Numbered from the stretch's first letter, positions 33,544 to 43,689 are shown. The stretch is 64,000 nucleotides of DNA from Oscillospiraceae bacterium (GCA_015068645.1 SVKD01000009.1:1-64000), one strand, 5' to 3'. Made by a program: numbers and translations. The notes: generated by a model from the sequence alone, not told the origin.

Positions 33544-35748
33544 TTATTCAATTAAATTAAAATTGAACTGCGTCATATTATTTTGCTGCAACCAATTTTC
33601 ATGACCTTGCTGCAATGCGTCCCTATCCGCTCGAGAAATAGGTTCATCACATGCAAATACATTTAATGCATCCAAAATAAAAGAATGGTTTTTCATTTTG
33701 TCATCCGATGACAAAAGATACGGCAGCGGCATAGGATTGCCCTTATTCTGCATTGCATCACAATGATAAAAATGACCGTCGATTTCCACTAATGTCCAAT
33801 CATGTCTCACAAAATCATTGGGATCACCAAGATCACCGTGATATTCCTTTACACGAATGCCGCTATGACGACACAAAACATTTGTCAGGTCGGTACTGCC
33901 TGTACAAACCGCTTTATCAAACAAAGCCCCATAGGCAGAATCTTTGTAAGGTGCTTGCAAGGAATAATCCATCACAAAGCTATACCGAACACCATTTACA
34001 ATCTGATACACCTTTTCGTAATCGGTCCCATCCACTATCAAAGATAGAATGTCCCTGATTTTATTTGTAAAACGTATGGCTTCCTCCAATGTAAATTCCC
34101 CAAAATGTATTGCTTCATTCGTTGCAATTTCACGCATAGTTTCTTCATTCAGCAAATTATCATATAAATCAATCGCCCCTTCGTGGGATTGCAGAATTTG
34201 CTTTTCTTCTTCTGAAAATTCACGAATATTATTGCCGTCAAGTTCAATATACATATTCGGCAATATATTTTCAGGGAGTTTGGAAATATAATTCCTAGAA
34301 AGGTTAAGGCTAATGTCGTTAGACGGTCCAAAATATTCTGACGGCAGATGAACCTCTGTGATATAATTATCAGAAAGGTTCAGATAGCATAAGTATCTGT
34401 CAGTAAATGCTTGGTATGCTGTATCTGCATTTTCAATATAGTTATCTGACAAATCCAAAAAAGATAATTTTTTTAATCTGCTGACAACCGAAATATCTTT
34501 TAGTTTACCACGAGATAACGTAAGCGAACTTAATGCAGCACAATCGGAAAGTCCACTCATATCTTCTAGGGAAGAATTCTTTACCGAAAGCGTATGTAAC
34601 CGGGACATATTTTTTGCAAAATCTAAATTGGTGATACCATAATTCTGGATTTCTACCTCTCGCATTTTAGTACATTCCGCGAGAAAATCAAGATTCGTGA
34701 CTTGGGGTTGATTGGTACCATGTTTTAACAAAAAACAAAACAAATTCTGAAAATTAGCGGCAGCTTCGGTATTCACAATGTCCACATTGAGTAAATATAA
34801 TTGTTCAATCGCCTCCGCATTGATGCAACGAAAATCAAGAGGATACTGTTCATTAAAAAGCACCTGAAGCAAGGAAATATTCAAATCTTTTAAAAAGCTG
34901 AAATCACTGATATTGGCAGAATCGATTTTCAGATATTCGATTTCCTCATACAAGGCTAATTCCGATACTTCTTCTGCACTGTTTAAGGTAAATTTTCTGA
35001 TATACGGAATCTTATTTGTGGCTGACATAGTGGGATAGATCCGTGCTTCTTCCAAGATTTCTTCAGTAAAAAGACGTTCTAAACATCTTACGGAAAGTAA
35101 AATTGCCTGTTCTCGGGTAGCAAAATCGGCATCGTTGCTTCCGGTAAACCGGTGATCATCCATTCCTTCAACCACGGAATGTAGATTTAAAAAATATACT
35201 GCTTCTTTGGCATAGTCTGAAATATTTCCGTCGTCAGAGAACAATGCTGCTGCCGCATAAGGTAAAGGATATTCCCTGTCATTTGACAAATTCCAATCAG
35301 GATAAACATACTTTTTAAACACCCTGCAAAGCATGGTTGCAAATTGTTCTCTGCTGATTTTTTCATCAGGAGCAAACCGGTTTTCGCTGATGCCGGCAGT
35401 GATTCCAACTGCGTATGCCTTTTTCACAAATACTTCGTTTGCATTTCCTGCAACATCAGTAAACGGCGTATTTTGATAAGAAATTTCTGTGTTCGTCAGG
35501 GTTTCAAACAGGGTAACTGCAATTGCTGCAAATTCTCCCCTGCTGACAGGCACATTCAAATCTTTTTCCAAAAATGTATCGGGAACCAACTTTTGCTCAT
35601 AAGCCTTCGAAATTTCCCAAACTGCCCAATCGGAAACCGCTCCGAACAGAGCTCTGTGGTCATTGTATTCAGAATATGCATAAACACCAATCGCAGACGA
35701 TATCAACACACAAAATATTAAAAAGAAACTCAGTAATTTTTTAATCAC
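33544..35748 (-). CDS. Surface protein: SLH repeats, leucine-rich repeats, transglutaminase-like domain
   Basis: 734 residues with a signal peptide (IKKLLSFFLIFCVLISSAIG). Three S-layer homology repeats (about 33-220) anchor it to the wall. Leucine-rich repeats follow (about 250-520, with units such as LKKLSFLDLSDNYIENADTA). A transglutaminase-like protease fold at about 565-670 shows the likely triad: Cys in DKAVCTGSTDL, His in VRHDWTLVEID, Asp in YHCDAMQNKG. The combination resembles secreted LRR-transglutaminase proteins of gut Firmicutes. It may process or cross-link surface proteins. No operon partner is evident. Confidence 0.88.
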   Translation of the reverse strand: MIKKLLSFFLIFCVLISSAIGVYAYSEYNDHRALFGAVSDWAVWEISKAYEQKLVPDTFLEKDLNVPVSRGEFAAIAVTLFETLTNTEISYQNTPFTDVAGNANEVFVKKAYAVGITAGISENRFAPDEKISREQFATMLCRVFKKYVYPDWNLSNDREYPLPYAAAALFSDDGNISDYAKEAVYFLNLHSVVEGMDDHRFTGSNDADFATREQAILLSVRCLERLFTEEILEEARIYPTMSATNKIPYIRKFTLNSAEEVSELALYEEIEYLKIDSANISDFSFLKDLNISLLQVLFNEQYPLDFRCINAEAIEQLYLLNVDIVNTEAAANFQNLFCFLLKHGTNQPQVTNLDFLAECTKMREVEIQNYGITNLDFAKNMSRLHTLSVKNSSLEDMSGLSDCAALSSLTLSRGKLKDISVVSRLKKLSFLDLSDNYIENADTAYQAFTDRYLCYLNLSDNYITEVHLPSEYFGPSNDISLNLSRNYISKLPENILPNMYIELDGNNIREFSEEEKQILQSHEGAIDLYDNLLNEETMREIATNEAIHFGEFTLEEAIRFTNKIRDILSLIVDGTDYEKVYQIVNGVRYSFVMDYSLQAPYKDSAYGALFDKAVCTGSTDLTNVLCRHSGIRVKEYHGDLGDPNDFVRHDWTLVEIDGHFYHCDAMQNKGNPMPLPYLLSSDDKMKNHSFILDALNVFACDEPISRADRDALQQGHENWLQQNNMTQFNFNLIE

Positions 35749-35919
35749 GTAAACACTTCCTCTCTAGCTTTTTATTATAATATTCCGACAAATGAATGTC
35801 AATAAAATATACAATTATATTATGAATTTTTCCGCATATTCCACCTTTTTCCTTACATAAAAATTCCTTGGTTGACACAAAATACAGTTGTAACTTAACA
35901 AAAAAGGAGCAAAATGTAT

Positions 35920-36465
35920 ATGAAAGCAACAGGAATTGTCAGACGAATTGACGATTTGGGAAGAGTGGTCATTCCGAAAGAAATCCGTAGAACTATGCGC
36001 ATCCGCGAGGGCGACCCGCTTGAAATTTTTACCAACAAGGAAGGCGAAGTGATTTTTAAAAAGTATTCTGCTGTGGGCGAGCTTGGGAACTTTTCGGTTC
36101 AGTATGCAGACGCACTTTACAAAATCAGCGGTCATAACACGGCAATTACTGATAATGACACCATTATTTGTGCTGCAGGAACAGGAAAAAAAGAGATTTT
36201 GGAACAAAAAATTTCCGGAGAAATTGAAACTGTATTAAAAAATCGGGAAACTTATTTCGTAAACCGTGCGGGAGATTCCAGAGTGCATCTTTTAGACCAT
36301 AACAACACCTATTTATGCGGAGCGGTGATTCCCATTGTTTCAGAGGGAGATGTCATCGGCTCAGTAATCCTGTATGCCACCGAAACAGATGTCTATCTGG
36401 GTGACACCGAAAAAAAATTAGCGACCACAGCCGCTACGGTTCTTGGAAAACTATTCGAAAACTAA
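35920..36465 (+). CDS. spoVT: Stage V sporulation protein T, AbrB-type regulator with GAF domain
   Basis: About 181 residues. The N-terminal swapped-hairpin AbrB domain (KATGIVRRIDDLGRVVIPKE, then MRIREGDPLEIF) is that of SpoVT. The C-terminal half (about 55-181) is the GAF-like domain. It modulates sigma-G-dependent genes in the forespore. Two ATGs compete: 35914 (four bases after GGAG) and 35920 (ten bases). The family's usual start MKATGIV favours 35920. A strong terminator follows. Confidence 0.95.
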   Translation: MKATGIVRRIDDLGRVVIPKEIRRTMRIREGDPLEIFTNKEGEVIFKKYSAVGELGNFSVQYADALYKISGHNTAITDNDTIICAAGTGKKEILEQKISGEIETVLKNRETYFVNRAGDSRVHLLDHNNTYLCGAVIPIVSEGDVIGSVILYATETDVYLGDTEKKLATTAATVLGKLFEN

Positions 36466-36469
36466 GAAA

Positions 36470-36509
36470 AGCTATGATACCAATTCCATCTGGTATCATA
36501 GCTTTTTTC
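36470..36509. terminator. Strong bidirectional terminator after spoVT
   Basis: AGCTATGATACCA and TGGTATCATAGCT form a perfect 13-bp stem with an 8-base loop, then TTTTTT; A-rich on the left for the opposite direction. Confidence 0.92.
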
Positions 36510-36559
36510 TTATAAAAACAGCAAGTGTCAGGACACTCGTCCACAATCGAGCTGAATTC

Positions 36560-37336
36560 TTATGATTCTAAAACGTCGGACACGGTAATCGGTTCCTCTA
36601 TAACGGTGATACGTCGGTAATAAGCGTAATTTGCTGCCAACATATATAACATAGCCCACAAAACACCAATACACAGCGCAAGACTTCCCAAAATCATCCA
36701 ACCTACAAAACTGAAGGACAGCATCAGAAGATAAATACGATTTCCTTTGGTTACCCTAAAACTTTCTTTCATTAACCGAAGCCCGCCATACTCGGGATGT
36801 TCCACTGTAATAGCGGGAACCAAAAGCAACGAATACTGCAGGTAAAACACCAAAATCTGAATCACATTGACAAAAACTGTCACCGCCATCAAATACACAT
36901 GATAATCCAACACGCTAAACAACAGATAATCATAAAATCTGATCGCATTCTCTGAGGATAACCAAAGCGTAATAACGTTAGGAAGAATGATCGTAACGAA
37001 AAGTGTGGGCAGCATTTTCCATATTTTTTTACAGGCAACACCGTACACTAAAAAAAAGTTTGCTTTTGGTCTGGAGGGCTTCAGATTTTCGTAGATACCT
37101 ACCGTTAAAAGTTGCATCACAACAGAGAATATCACAGAAGCAATCTGTACATAAAACAGATATTTTCCCTCTTGAATGGAGGTCGGCTCCAAAGTAGCCA
37201 ATTTCTCAGAAGCATTCACATAAAACGCTGCAAACAGCAAGAACGGAATAAACAAAGAAAGTACCAACGGCTTCCACTTTCCGCGAAGCAATCGTTTGGC
37301 ATCTGCCTTGATTACCCAAAAAGGATATTTTTTCAT
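36560..37336 (-). CDS. DUF975 family membrane protein
   Basis: 258 residues with about six helices. The N-terminal ADAKRLLRGKWKPLVLSLFI and the FFLVYGVACKKIWKMLPTLF-type segments match DUF975, an uncharacterised Firmicute integral membrane family. It starts 12 bases after the aldose epimerase gene on the same strand, so the two are probably co-transcribed without an obvious functional link. Function unknown. Confidence 0.75.
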   Translation of the reverse strand: MKKYPFWVIKADAKRLLRGKWKPLVLSLFIPFLLFAAFYVNASEKLATLEPTSIQEGKYLFYVQIASVIFSVVMQLLTVGIYENLKPSRPKANFFLVYGVACKKIWKMLPTLFVTIILPNVITLWLSSENAIRFYDYLLFSVLDYHVYLMAVTVFVNVIQILVFYLQYSLLLVPAITVEHPEYGGLRLMKESFRVTKGNRIYLLMLSFSFVGWMILGSLALCIGVLWAMLYMLAANYAYYRRITVIEEPITVSDVLES

Positions 37337-37348
37337 CGCATAATTCCC

Positions 37349-38251
37349 CTATCCTATCAATCGAACCTGATAAGAGAATTCTTTGGATTCTCCTTTGGGA
37401 AGTGCGGTAATATTTGGTTTTTCTGCAAAAATTCCGGTGGTGTCTTCCTTATCGGGAATGATGGTCCAGGGTTCTATGCAAATAAAAGGTGCGCCAAGTC
37501 CGATGGGAGTCCAGAGTCCAAGGCAAGTAAATCCTTTCACAGTAACTTCCACGCCATACCCTTTTTCTTTATGAACCAGGCTGATTACGTTGGAATTCAG
37601 TTTGGAAAACATCAGAGCATCCAAATCAAAAATAGAATATTCCAGAGGAATCTTGGTGACATTCTGATATTCCGTGCGTATTCCTCTTTCATATAACAAT
37701 CCGCCTAAATCGTCCGGCACACACTGATATACAGGATGTGTTTCCGCTTTATTAAAACGGATTTCATAATCGGTGAATACATCTCCTTCTGCCATAGGAC
37801 AGTTATACGCAGTATGTCCGCCCAAACCAAAGAGCATGGTCTTATCGTTTCTGTTTTCCACACGATAGGTAGTCACAAAACCGTCTTCGGTTAAAGTGTG
37901 TGTAATATAAAAACCAAAAGAATAGGGATAGCAAGCTTTGGTAGTCTCATTATCAGTCAACAAAAAGGTAATGCTGTTGTCTGTTTTGTCCACCATTTCA
38001 AATTCCATACGTCTTGCAAAACCATGCTTGGGAATGGTGTATTCCACTCCATCAATCACCGTTTTGGAATTTTTCAAACTGCAAACAATGGGAAACAAAT
38101 TGGGATTCACTCCACCCCAATAGGTTTTATCTCCCTGCCAGATTACTTCTCTGCCATTTGCACGGGTCAGAGAAATCAGTTCCGCACCCATGGTGGTGCA
38201 AACTGCTTTCATATCTTTGTATTGTAATTCATAATTCATGATACAACTCAC
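37349..38251 (-). CDS. Aldose 1-epimerase-family (galactose mutarotase-like) protein
   Basis: 300 residues. Galactose mutarotase fold: KAVCTTMGAELISL near the start, WQGDKTYWGGVNPNLFP, HGFARRMEF with the conserved His-Gly-Phe-Ala-Arg, GLGGHTAYNCP, and the late Glu in FICIEPWTIIPD. These belong to the LacX/YeaD-like branch, which interconverts sugar or sugar-phosphate anomers. Substrate not determinable. No sugar operon is near. Confidence 0.88.
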   Translation of the reverse strand: MSCIMNYELQYKDMKAVCTTMGAELISLTRANGREVIWQGDKTYWGGVNPNLFPIVCSLKNSKTVIDGVEYTIPKHGFARRMEFEMVDKTDNSITFLLTDNETTKACYPYSFGFYITHTLTEDGFVTTYRVENRNDKTMLFGLGGHTAYNCPMAEGDVFTDYEIRFNKAETHPVYQCVPDDLGGLLYERGIRTEYQNVTKIPLEYSIFDLDALMFSKLNSNVISLVHKEKGYGVEVTVKGFTCLGLWTPIGLGAPFICIEPWTIIPDKEDTTGIFAEKPNITALPKGESKEFSYQVRLIG

Positions 38252-38366
38252 CTTTCCAAAATGATGTTGATTCTATTATACTACTCTTTTGTGAAAAGTT
38301 CAAGGATTTTTTCAAGTTATCACCAATGAAAAATTTTTTCATAAGATGAAAGAGGAGGAATGAACC

Positions 38367-38615
38367 GTGCAAAACAAATATTTCTTATCAGAATTGTTGC
38401 CGGGACAACAGGCAACGGTTCAAAAATTACAATCACCTGACAGTATCAGCAGAAGACTGCAGGATTTGGGATTTATTCGCGGAAACACTGTAGAATGTGT
38501 GTTTTTTGCCTCCTCAGGAGACCCTATCGCATACCGTATCGGTGAAACGTTATTGGCATTACGAAAAAAAGATGCCAAAACCATTCTGATTACAAAAAGG
38601 AAGGCATCTTTATGA
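38367..38615 (+). CDS. feoA: Ferrous iron transport protein A
   Basis: 82 residues, an SH3-like FeoA domain with LQDLGFIRGNTVECVFFASS and DPIAYRIGETLLALRKKDA. GTG start eight bases after GAGGAGG. Four-base overlap with feoB (ATGA). It supports Fe2+ uptake by FeoB at the cytoplasmic side of the membrane. Confidence 0.94.
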   Translation: MQNKYFLSELLPGQQATVQKLQSPDSISRRLQDLGFIRGNTVECVFFASSGDPIAYRIGETLLALRKKDAKTILITKRKASL

Positions 38616-40465
38616 AAAAAAATCAAAAACAGCCTGCCAAAAAAACATACACCATTGGTCTGGCAGGCAATCCGAATGTGGGAAAAAGCACCGTGTTCAA
38701 CGCTTTAACAGGTCTTCACCAGCACACCGGGAACTGGCCCGGAAAAACCGTCTCCAATGCACGCGGAACTTATAAACATAACGGGAACGATTACCTTCTG
38801 GTAGATATTCCGGGCACCTATTCCTTAAAAGCAAATTCTCAGGAAGAACAGGTGGCAAGTGATTTTATTTTATCAAAGCAATATGATGCTTTAGTGGTAG
38901 TTTGTGATGCAACTTCCCTGGAGAGAAATCTCAATCTGATACTGCAAATTCTGGAGATTACCAATCGCGTTGTACTTTGTGTAAATCTGATGGATGAAGC
39001 AAAAAGAAAGCAGATCAGCGTTCATTCGGAAGAATTATCAAGATTACTGGGTGTCGCAGTTGTCACCACTTCCGCCAACCGGAAAGAAGGTATTTTGGAA
39101 TTGACAAATGCCGTTTCCAAAGTGGCAAAGTCTTATGCTTGCACCGAAAACGACTCGGATGTTGCTACGAAAAAAAGTGCTGAAGAACTGGTGCAGCAAG
39201 CGAAAAAAATCGCTAAAAAAACAGTGATTTATCCAAAAGGTCGCGACAGAAAAAGAGAGGATAAACTAGATAAAATTCTTACAAACAAATGGACCGGAAT
39301 CCCCGTGATGCTTTGCCTTCTGGCAGTTATTTTCTGGATTACATTGGTGGGAGCAAACTATCCTTCCAAGCTGCTCAGTGCCGGATTTTATCATATGGAA
39401 GCATGGCTAAGAAGCATTGCCGGATGGCTCCACTGCCCTCCTCTTCTTTGTGATTTTTTATGTGGCGGAGTTTTTCGCACAGTTGGGCAAATTGTGTCCG
39501 TAATGCTTCCGCCTATGGCTATCTTCTTCATTTTATTTACTTTATTGGAAGACTTAGGCTATCTTCCCAGAATTGCATTCAATTTAGACCACATTTTCCA
39601 AAAATGCAATGCCTGCGGCAAACAGGCACTGACGATGTGTATGGGCTTCGGCTGCAATGCAGTGGGCGTAACAGGAACCAGAATTATTGATACCAAGCGG
39701 GAACGTCTTTTAGCAATTCTTACAAATAGTTTGGTTCCCTGCAACGGGAAATTCCCGACACTTCTTGCAATAATTGCTGTATTTTTCTCCCAAAACAAAC
39801 CATCCTACATAGGTGCACTCCTATTGACAGGACTGGTTCTTCTTGGAATTTTGATGACCTTTTTAGTATCTTTCATTCTTTCCAAAACACTGTTGCGCGG
39901 AAAACCGTCTTTCTTCATTTTAGAGTTGCCGCCCTATCGAAAGCCCTTGGTTTTAAAAATTGTGCTCCGCTCTCTGATTGACAGAACTCTGTTTGTTTTG
40001 GGACGTGCAGTGTCTGTGGCAATTCCGGCAGGTGCCATTCTTTGGCTCCTTTCAAACATTTCAGTAAACGAAGTTTCTTTATTGTACTATCTCGGAAACT
40101 GCCTAAATCCCATCGGATGGCTTTTAGGAATGGATGGTGTCATTCTAATTGGCTTTATGTTAGGTCTTCCTGCCAATGAAATTGTACTGCCAGTAATTCT
40201 GATGGCATATACCGGGTTAGGAAGCCTGACAGCTGTAGAAGACTTTTCTGCTTTGCGAGAAATCCTGATGCAAAACGGTTGGACGAATCTGACTGCCCTT
40301 TGCACCTTGTTGTTTTCGTTGTTTCACTGGCCTTGTGCAACCACTTTGCTGACTGTCAAAAAAGAAACAGGAAGTATCAAATGGACAGTATTGACAGCGC
40401 TGATCCCCACAATCATCGGAGTTCTTCTTTGTATGACCGTTAAGCTTCTTGTTGAGTTACTATAA
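38612..40465 (+). CDS. feoB: Ferrous iron transporter FeoB (GTPase permease)
   Basis: 617 residues, slightly shorter than typical. The N-terminal G domain has GNPNVGKST, the switch region GNWPGKTV, DIPGTYSL and NLMDEA in place of NKxD. The transmembrane Gate/Nucleoside-recognition halves follow, with GFGCNAVGVTGTRIID and SLVPCNGKFPTLLAII, both typical iron-path segments. Basic N-terminal start KKNQKQPAKK. Anaerobic Fe2+ import. No feoC follows; a terminator does. Confidence 0.97.
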   Translation: MKKNQKQPAKKTYTIGLAGNPNVGKSTVFNALTGLHQHTGNWPGKTVSNARGTYKHNGNDYLLVDIPGTYSLKANSQEEQVASDFILSKQYDALVVVCDATSLERNLNLILQILEITNRVVLCVNLMDEAKRKQISVHSEELSRLLGVAVVTTSANRKEGILELTNAVSKVAKSYACTENDSDVATKKSAEELVQQAKKIAKKTVIYPKGRDRKREDKLDKILTNKWTGIPVMLCLLAVIFWITLVGANYPSKLLSAGFYHMEAWLRSIAGWLHCPPLLCDFLCGGVFRTVGQIVSVMLPPMAIFFILFTLLEDLGYLPRIAFNLDHIFQKCNACGKQALTMCMGFGCNAVGVTGTRIIDTKRERLLAILTNSLVPCNGKFPTLLAIIAVFFSQNKPSYIGALLLTGLVLLGILMTFLVSFILSKTLLRGKPSFFILELPPYRKPLVLKIVLRSLIDRTLFVLGRAVSVAIPAGAILWLLSNISVNEVSLLYYLGNCLNPIGWLLGMDGVILIGFMLGLPANEIVLPVILMAYTGLGSLTAVEDFSALREILMQNGWTNLTALCTLLFSLFHWPCATTLLTVKKETGSIKWTVLTALIPTIIGVLLCMTVKLLVELL

Positions 40466-40470
40466 AACAA

Positions 40471-40503
40471 AAAAAGAACGGAATTGAAATTCCGTTCTTT
40501 TTA
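40471..40503. terminator. Terminator between feoB and the DUF1846 gene
   Basis: AAAAAGAACGGAATT-GAA-ATTCCGTTCTTTTT, symmetrical, serves both convergent genes. Confidence 0.9.
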
Positions 40504-40506
40504 TCT

Positions 40507-41976
40507 TTATTTATGATATACTGCCTCACTGGTCAAATGAATCCCCAATTTTTTAAACACATTTTCATCTACCTGAGAAAGAAGCACCGTAGAATGTGCC
40601 TCTGCTCCTTTTAAGGCACTAAGTCCATCCAGCATGTCCTTTGCGATGGGATCATTTGCAGCACAGATAGAAAGCGCAATCAATGTTTCATCGGTGTGAA
40701 GTCTGGGGTTTTTACTACCAAAATGGTTGGTTTTAAGCCCCTGCAAAGGCTCTATAACATCGGGAGAAATCACATGAATTTCTTCGGATAATCCTCTAAC
40801 AGCCTTTAAAGCGTTTAACAGTGCAGCACTGGAAGCACCAAGCAGCGCCGAAGTTTTTCCGGTAACCAATTTTCCGTTGGGAAGCTCGATGGCACACGCA
40901 GGAAGTTCTGTTGCTTCCGCTTTATCTTTCGCCGCCTGCACAACTCCGCGGTCTTCAGGCGTAACCTCTGCCTGCTTCATAATCAGCTGCATTTTGCAAA
41001 CAACATCATCATCCACTTTACCGTTGGTTTTATCTTTTAACACCTGATAATAACGACGCACAATTTCATCCTTACAGGCACGGCAAACCACATCATCGTC
41101 AATAATGCAATTACCTGCCATATTAACCCCCATATCGGTGGGAGATTTATAAGGACTTTCCCCTAAGATTTTTTCGAACATGGCGTTCAACACGGGGAAG
41201 ACTTCGATATCACGATTATAGTTTACGGTGGTTTCCCCATATGCTTCCAGATGGAACGGGTCAATCATATTGACGTCATTTAAATCCACCGTGGCAGCTT
41301 CATACGCTAAGTTCACATGATGTTTTAAAGGAAGATTCCATACCGGGAAGGTTTCAAATTTTGCATAACCTGCTTTTACCCCACGCTTGTTTTCGTGATA
41401 CAGCTGAGAAAGGCAAGTTGCCATTTTTCCACTGCCGGGACCGGGTGCAGTAACCACAACGATGGGGCGAGTGGTTTCAATAAATTCATTTTTTCCAAAT
41501 CCCATATCGCTCACGATATATTCCACATTGGAAGGATACCCCAAAATAGGATAATGCAGAAATACTTTAATTCCCATATTTTCCAATCGTTTTTTAAAGA
41601 TATCCACCGCTTCCTGACCGCTGTATTGGGTAATGACTACGCTACCCACCAACAGATCTAAGTCCTGGAAAGCTTTAATTAAGCGAATAGTATCTAAATC
41701 ATAAGTGATATTATAATCACTTCTCACCTTATTTTTTACAATATCGATGGCACTGATTGCAATCACAATTTCAAGCTTTTCTCGAAGATGTAAAAGCATC
41801 TTGATTTTGGTATCCGGCTCAAAACCGGGCAATACTCTGGAGGCATGATAATCATCAAACAGTTTTCCGCCAAGCTCTAAATACAGCTTGTCTCCAAATT
41901 TTTTTACACGTTCACCAATAAATTTGGATTGCATTCGGATATATTTTTCATTATCAAATCCAATTTTTCTGTTCAT
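40507..41976 (-). CDS. DUF1846 domain-containing protein
   Basis: 489 residues, full family length. The N-terminus GFDNEKYIRMQSKFIGERVK and DDYHASRVLPGFEPDTKIKM are highly characteristic. A P-loop-like VVTAPGPGSGKMATCLSQLY lies at about residue 175. Structures exist for the family but its biochemical role is not settled; nucleotide binding is plausible. Monocistronic, with terminators on both sides. Confidence 0.92.
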   Translation of the reverse strand: MNRKIGFDNEKYIRMQSKFIGERVKKFGDKLYLELGGKLFDDYHASRVLPGFEPDTKIKMLLHLREKLEIVIAISAIDIVKNKVRSDYNITYDLDTIRLIKAFQDLDLLVGSVVITQYSGQEAVDIFKKRLENMGIKVFLHYPILGYPSNVEYIVSDMGFGKNEFIETTRPIVVVTAPGPGSGKMATCLSQLYHENKRGVKAGYAKFETFPVWNLPLKHHVNLAYEAATVDLNDVNMIDPFHLEAYGETTVNYNRDIEVFPVLNAMFEKILGESPYKSPTDMGVNMAGNCIIDDDVVCRACKDEIVRRYYQVLKDKTNGKVDDDVVCKMQLIMKQAEVTPEDRGVVQAAKDKAEATELPACAIELPNGKLVTGKTSALLGASSAALLNALKAVRGLSEEIHVISPDVIEPLQGLKTNHFGSKNPRLHTDETLIALSICAANDPIAKDMLDGLSALKGAEAHSTVLLSQVDENVFKKLGIHLTSEAVYHK

Positions 41977-42083
41977 ACGATAGCCTCCTTTCTAAAAATC
42001 ACAACATATGTATTATACTATAACTTCCTCTTAAATGCAAGTAAAAAACCAAAGTTTTTATAATTTTTATAGGAATTTTTTCA

Positions 42084-42117
42084 CAAAAAAAAGGCAGATA
42101 TCCATCTGCCTTTTTTA
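42084..42117 (-). terminator. Terminator after the antiporter gene
   Basis: AAAAGGCAGAT-ATCC-ATCTGCCTTTT, with eight T on the minus strand. Confidence 0.9.
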
Positions 42118-42120
42118 AAT

Positions 42121-43431
42121 TTATCTGGCTTGTTTTAATTTTTTACTTTCGTTTAACTTGTGTTGACGACGATTCTTCACTTCGTCAGACATCGGTTTGA
42201 TGTCACCCGCACGACGCAATGCTTCTCTGGTCATAACAGGGCCAAACACTTCGTAAATCAGAACTGCAAACAAGGTGATGTTTCTAACTAAGTTTCCCGC
42301 AGCTCCAAAAGCAGGTTCTGCCGCTACAATAGCACACATACCCAGCGCAACCCCCGCCTGAGGAAATAAGGTAATTCCCAAGTATTTCTGAATTTCGGTG
42401 GAACATTTGGTTGCTTTTGCACTGATAAAAGTTCCGTAATATTTACCTAAACAACGAGACACAATGTATACCAACCCAATTACCACAATTGCCCAATCGG
42501 CAAACACATTAAGCTCTAATTCTGCACCACTGATGACAAAAAACAATGCGAACAGTGGAGATGTCCATTTGTCTGATTTTTCCATTAAATCGTGAGATAA
42601 GGGACAAATATTGCAGAACACGGTACCCATCATCATACATACCAGTAAGGGCGAAAAGGTGATATGTAACTCTCCAACAGGAATTTCCAACATAGAAAGT
42701 GCCACGGTTAAAAATACAAAAGTGATGGTCATATTCAGACGGTTGGTATTGGAATTGAACATTTTTTCAAGCTGAGTAAGAATCCATCCCATCACAGCAC
42801 CTAAGGCTAAAGAACAAATAATTTCCAACAAAGGTTGAATGATAATTGCAATAAAATCAGGCTGGCCAACCATCATACTTTTTGCAATTCCGAAAGAAAC
42901 CGCAAATACAATCAAACCAACCGCATCATCTAATGCAACGATAGGTAACAATAAATTGGTTAAAGGCCCTTTTGCCTTATACTGACGAACAACCATCAAG
43001 GTTGCAGCAGGAGCGGTTGCGGTTGCAATTGCTCCTAAGGTGATTGCCTGAGAAACAGATAATTTATCGGGCATCATCAGGTGAACACCAAACAATGCTA
43101 AATCTACAAGTAATGCAGCTACCAACGCCTGCACAATTCCGATTACAAGAGCTTGCTTTCCTGTTTGCTTTAATTCATTGACACGAAATTCATTTCCGAT
43201 GGAAAATGCAATAAAGCCCAGTGCAACTTTTGAAACCAATCCTAATGCTTCCACCGCTTCATGACTGGAAAAGCCAAATCCTTCAATACCAAGCTGCCCA
43301 ATGCAATAAGGTCCGATTAAAACTCCTGCAATTAAATATGCAGTAACAGAAGGCAATTTAAGCGGTTTGAAAGCTCTGGTCATTAAAAGCCCTGCTAAAA
43401 GTGCAACGGAAACAGATAATAAAATACCCAT
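42121..43431 (-). CDS. Cation:proton antiporter, CPA2/Kef-type membrane domain
   Basis: 436 residues with about twelve helices. The start ALLAGLLMTRAFKPLKLPSVTAYLIAG and GPYCIGQLGIEGFG are typical of the KefB/NapA group. VALDDAVGLIVFAVSFG carries the paired Asp residues of the ion site. No C-terminal TrkA/RCK domain is present; the tail is short and basic. Exchange of Na+ or K+ for H+ is inferred. It probably forms its own transcription unit. Confidence 0.88.
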   Translation of the reverse strand: MGILLSVSVALLAGLLMTRAFKPLKLPSVTAYLIAGVLIGPYCIGQLGIEGFGFSSHEAVEALGLVSKVALGFIAFSIGNEFRVNELKQTGKQALVIGIVQALVAALLVDLALFGVHLMMPDKLSVSQAITLGAIATATAPAATLMVVRQYKAKGPLTNLLLPIVALDDAVGLIVFAVSFGIAKSMMVGQPDFIAIIIQPLLEIICSLALGAVMGWILTQLEKMFNSNTNRLNMTITFVFLTVALSMLEIPVGELHITFSPLLVCMMMGTVFCNICPLSHDLMEKSDKWTSPLFALFFVISGAELELNVFADWAIVVIGLVYIVSRCLGKYYGTFISAKATKCSTEIQKYLGITLFPQAGVALGMCAIVAAEPAFGAAGNLVRNITLFAVLIYEVFGPVMTREALRRAGDIKPMSDEVKNRRQHKLNESKKLKQAR

Positions 43432-43476
43432 GTTAAAAAACTTCCTTTCACCTGTTTACAAAAAGATTTTCTCATA

Positions 43477-43505
43477 GAAAAGCGACTTGCCTCGGGCAAG
43501 TCGCT
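43477..43505 (-). terminator. Terminator of tRNA-Gln
   Basis: AGCGACTTGCC-TCG-GGCAAGTCGCT, perfect 11-bp stem, then TTTTC on the minus strand, eight bases past the tRNA 3' end. Confidence 0.85.
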
Positions 43506-43512
43506 CTTTCGC

Positions 43513-43586
43513 TGGCAGCGGGAGAAGGATTCGAACCCTCACAAACAGAGTCAGAGTCTGTCGTGCTACCCTTACACAATCCCGCT
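43513..43586 (-). tRNA. tRNA-Gln (anticodon CUG)
   Basis: 74 bases including an encoded CCA. Acceptor stem AGCGGGA/TCCCGCT, D arm closed by GTG/CAC, anticodon stem ACAGA/TCTGT with loop CTCTGAC giving anticodon CTG (reads CAG), and T loop TTCGAAT. The cloverleaf is complete. The commoner TTG-anticodon tRNA-Gln is not in the window. Confidence 0.93.
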
Positions 43587-43689
43587 ATATATTTAACTTT
43601 CTGAACCTTTGCTATTATATCACCCTAAAATCAAATTGTCAACCTTTTTTTTGAAATTTTTTAAAATTTTTTCATTTTCAGGAAAAAAC

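Noticed and set aside
38252-38366. Iron or metal riboswitch before feoA
   Set aside because: Only 115 AT-rich bases without a recognisable conserved aptamer core.
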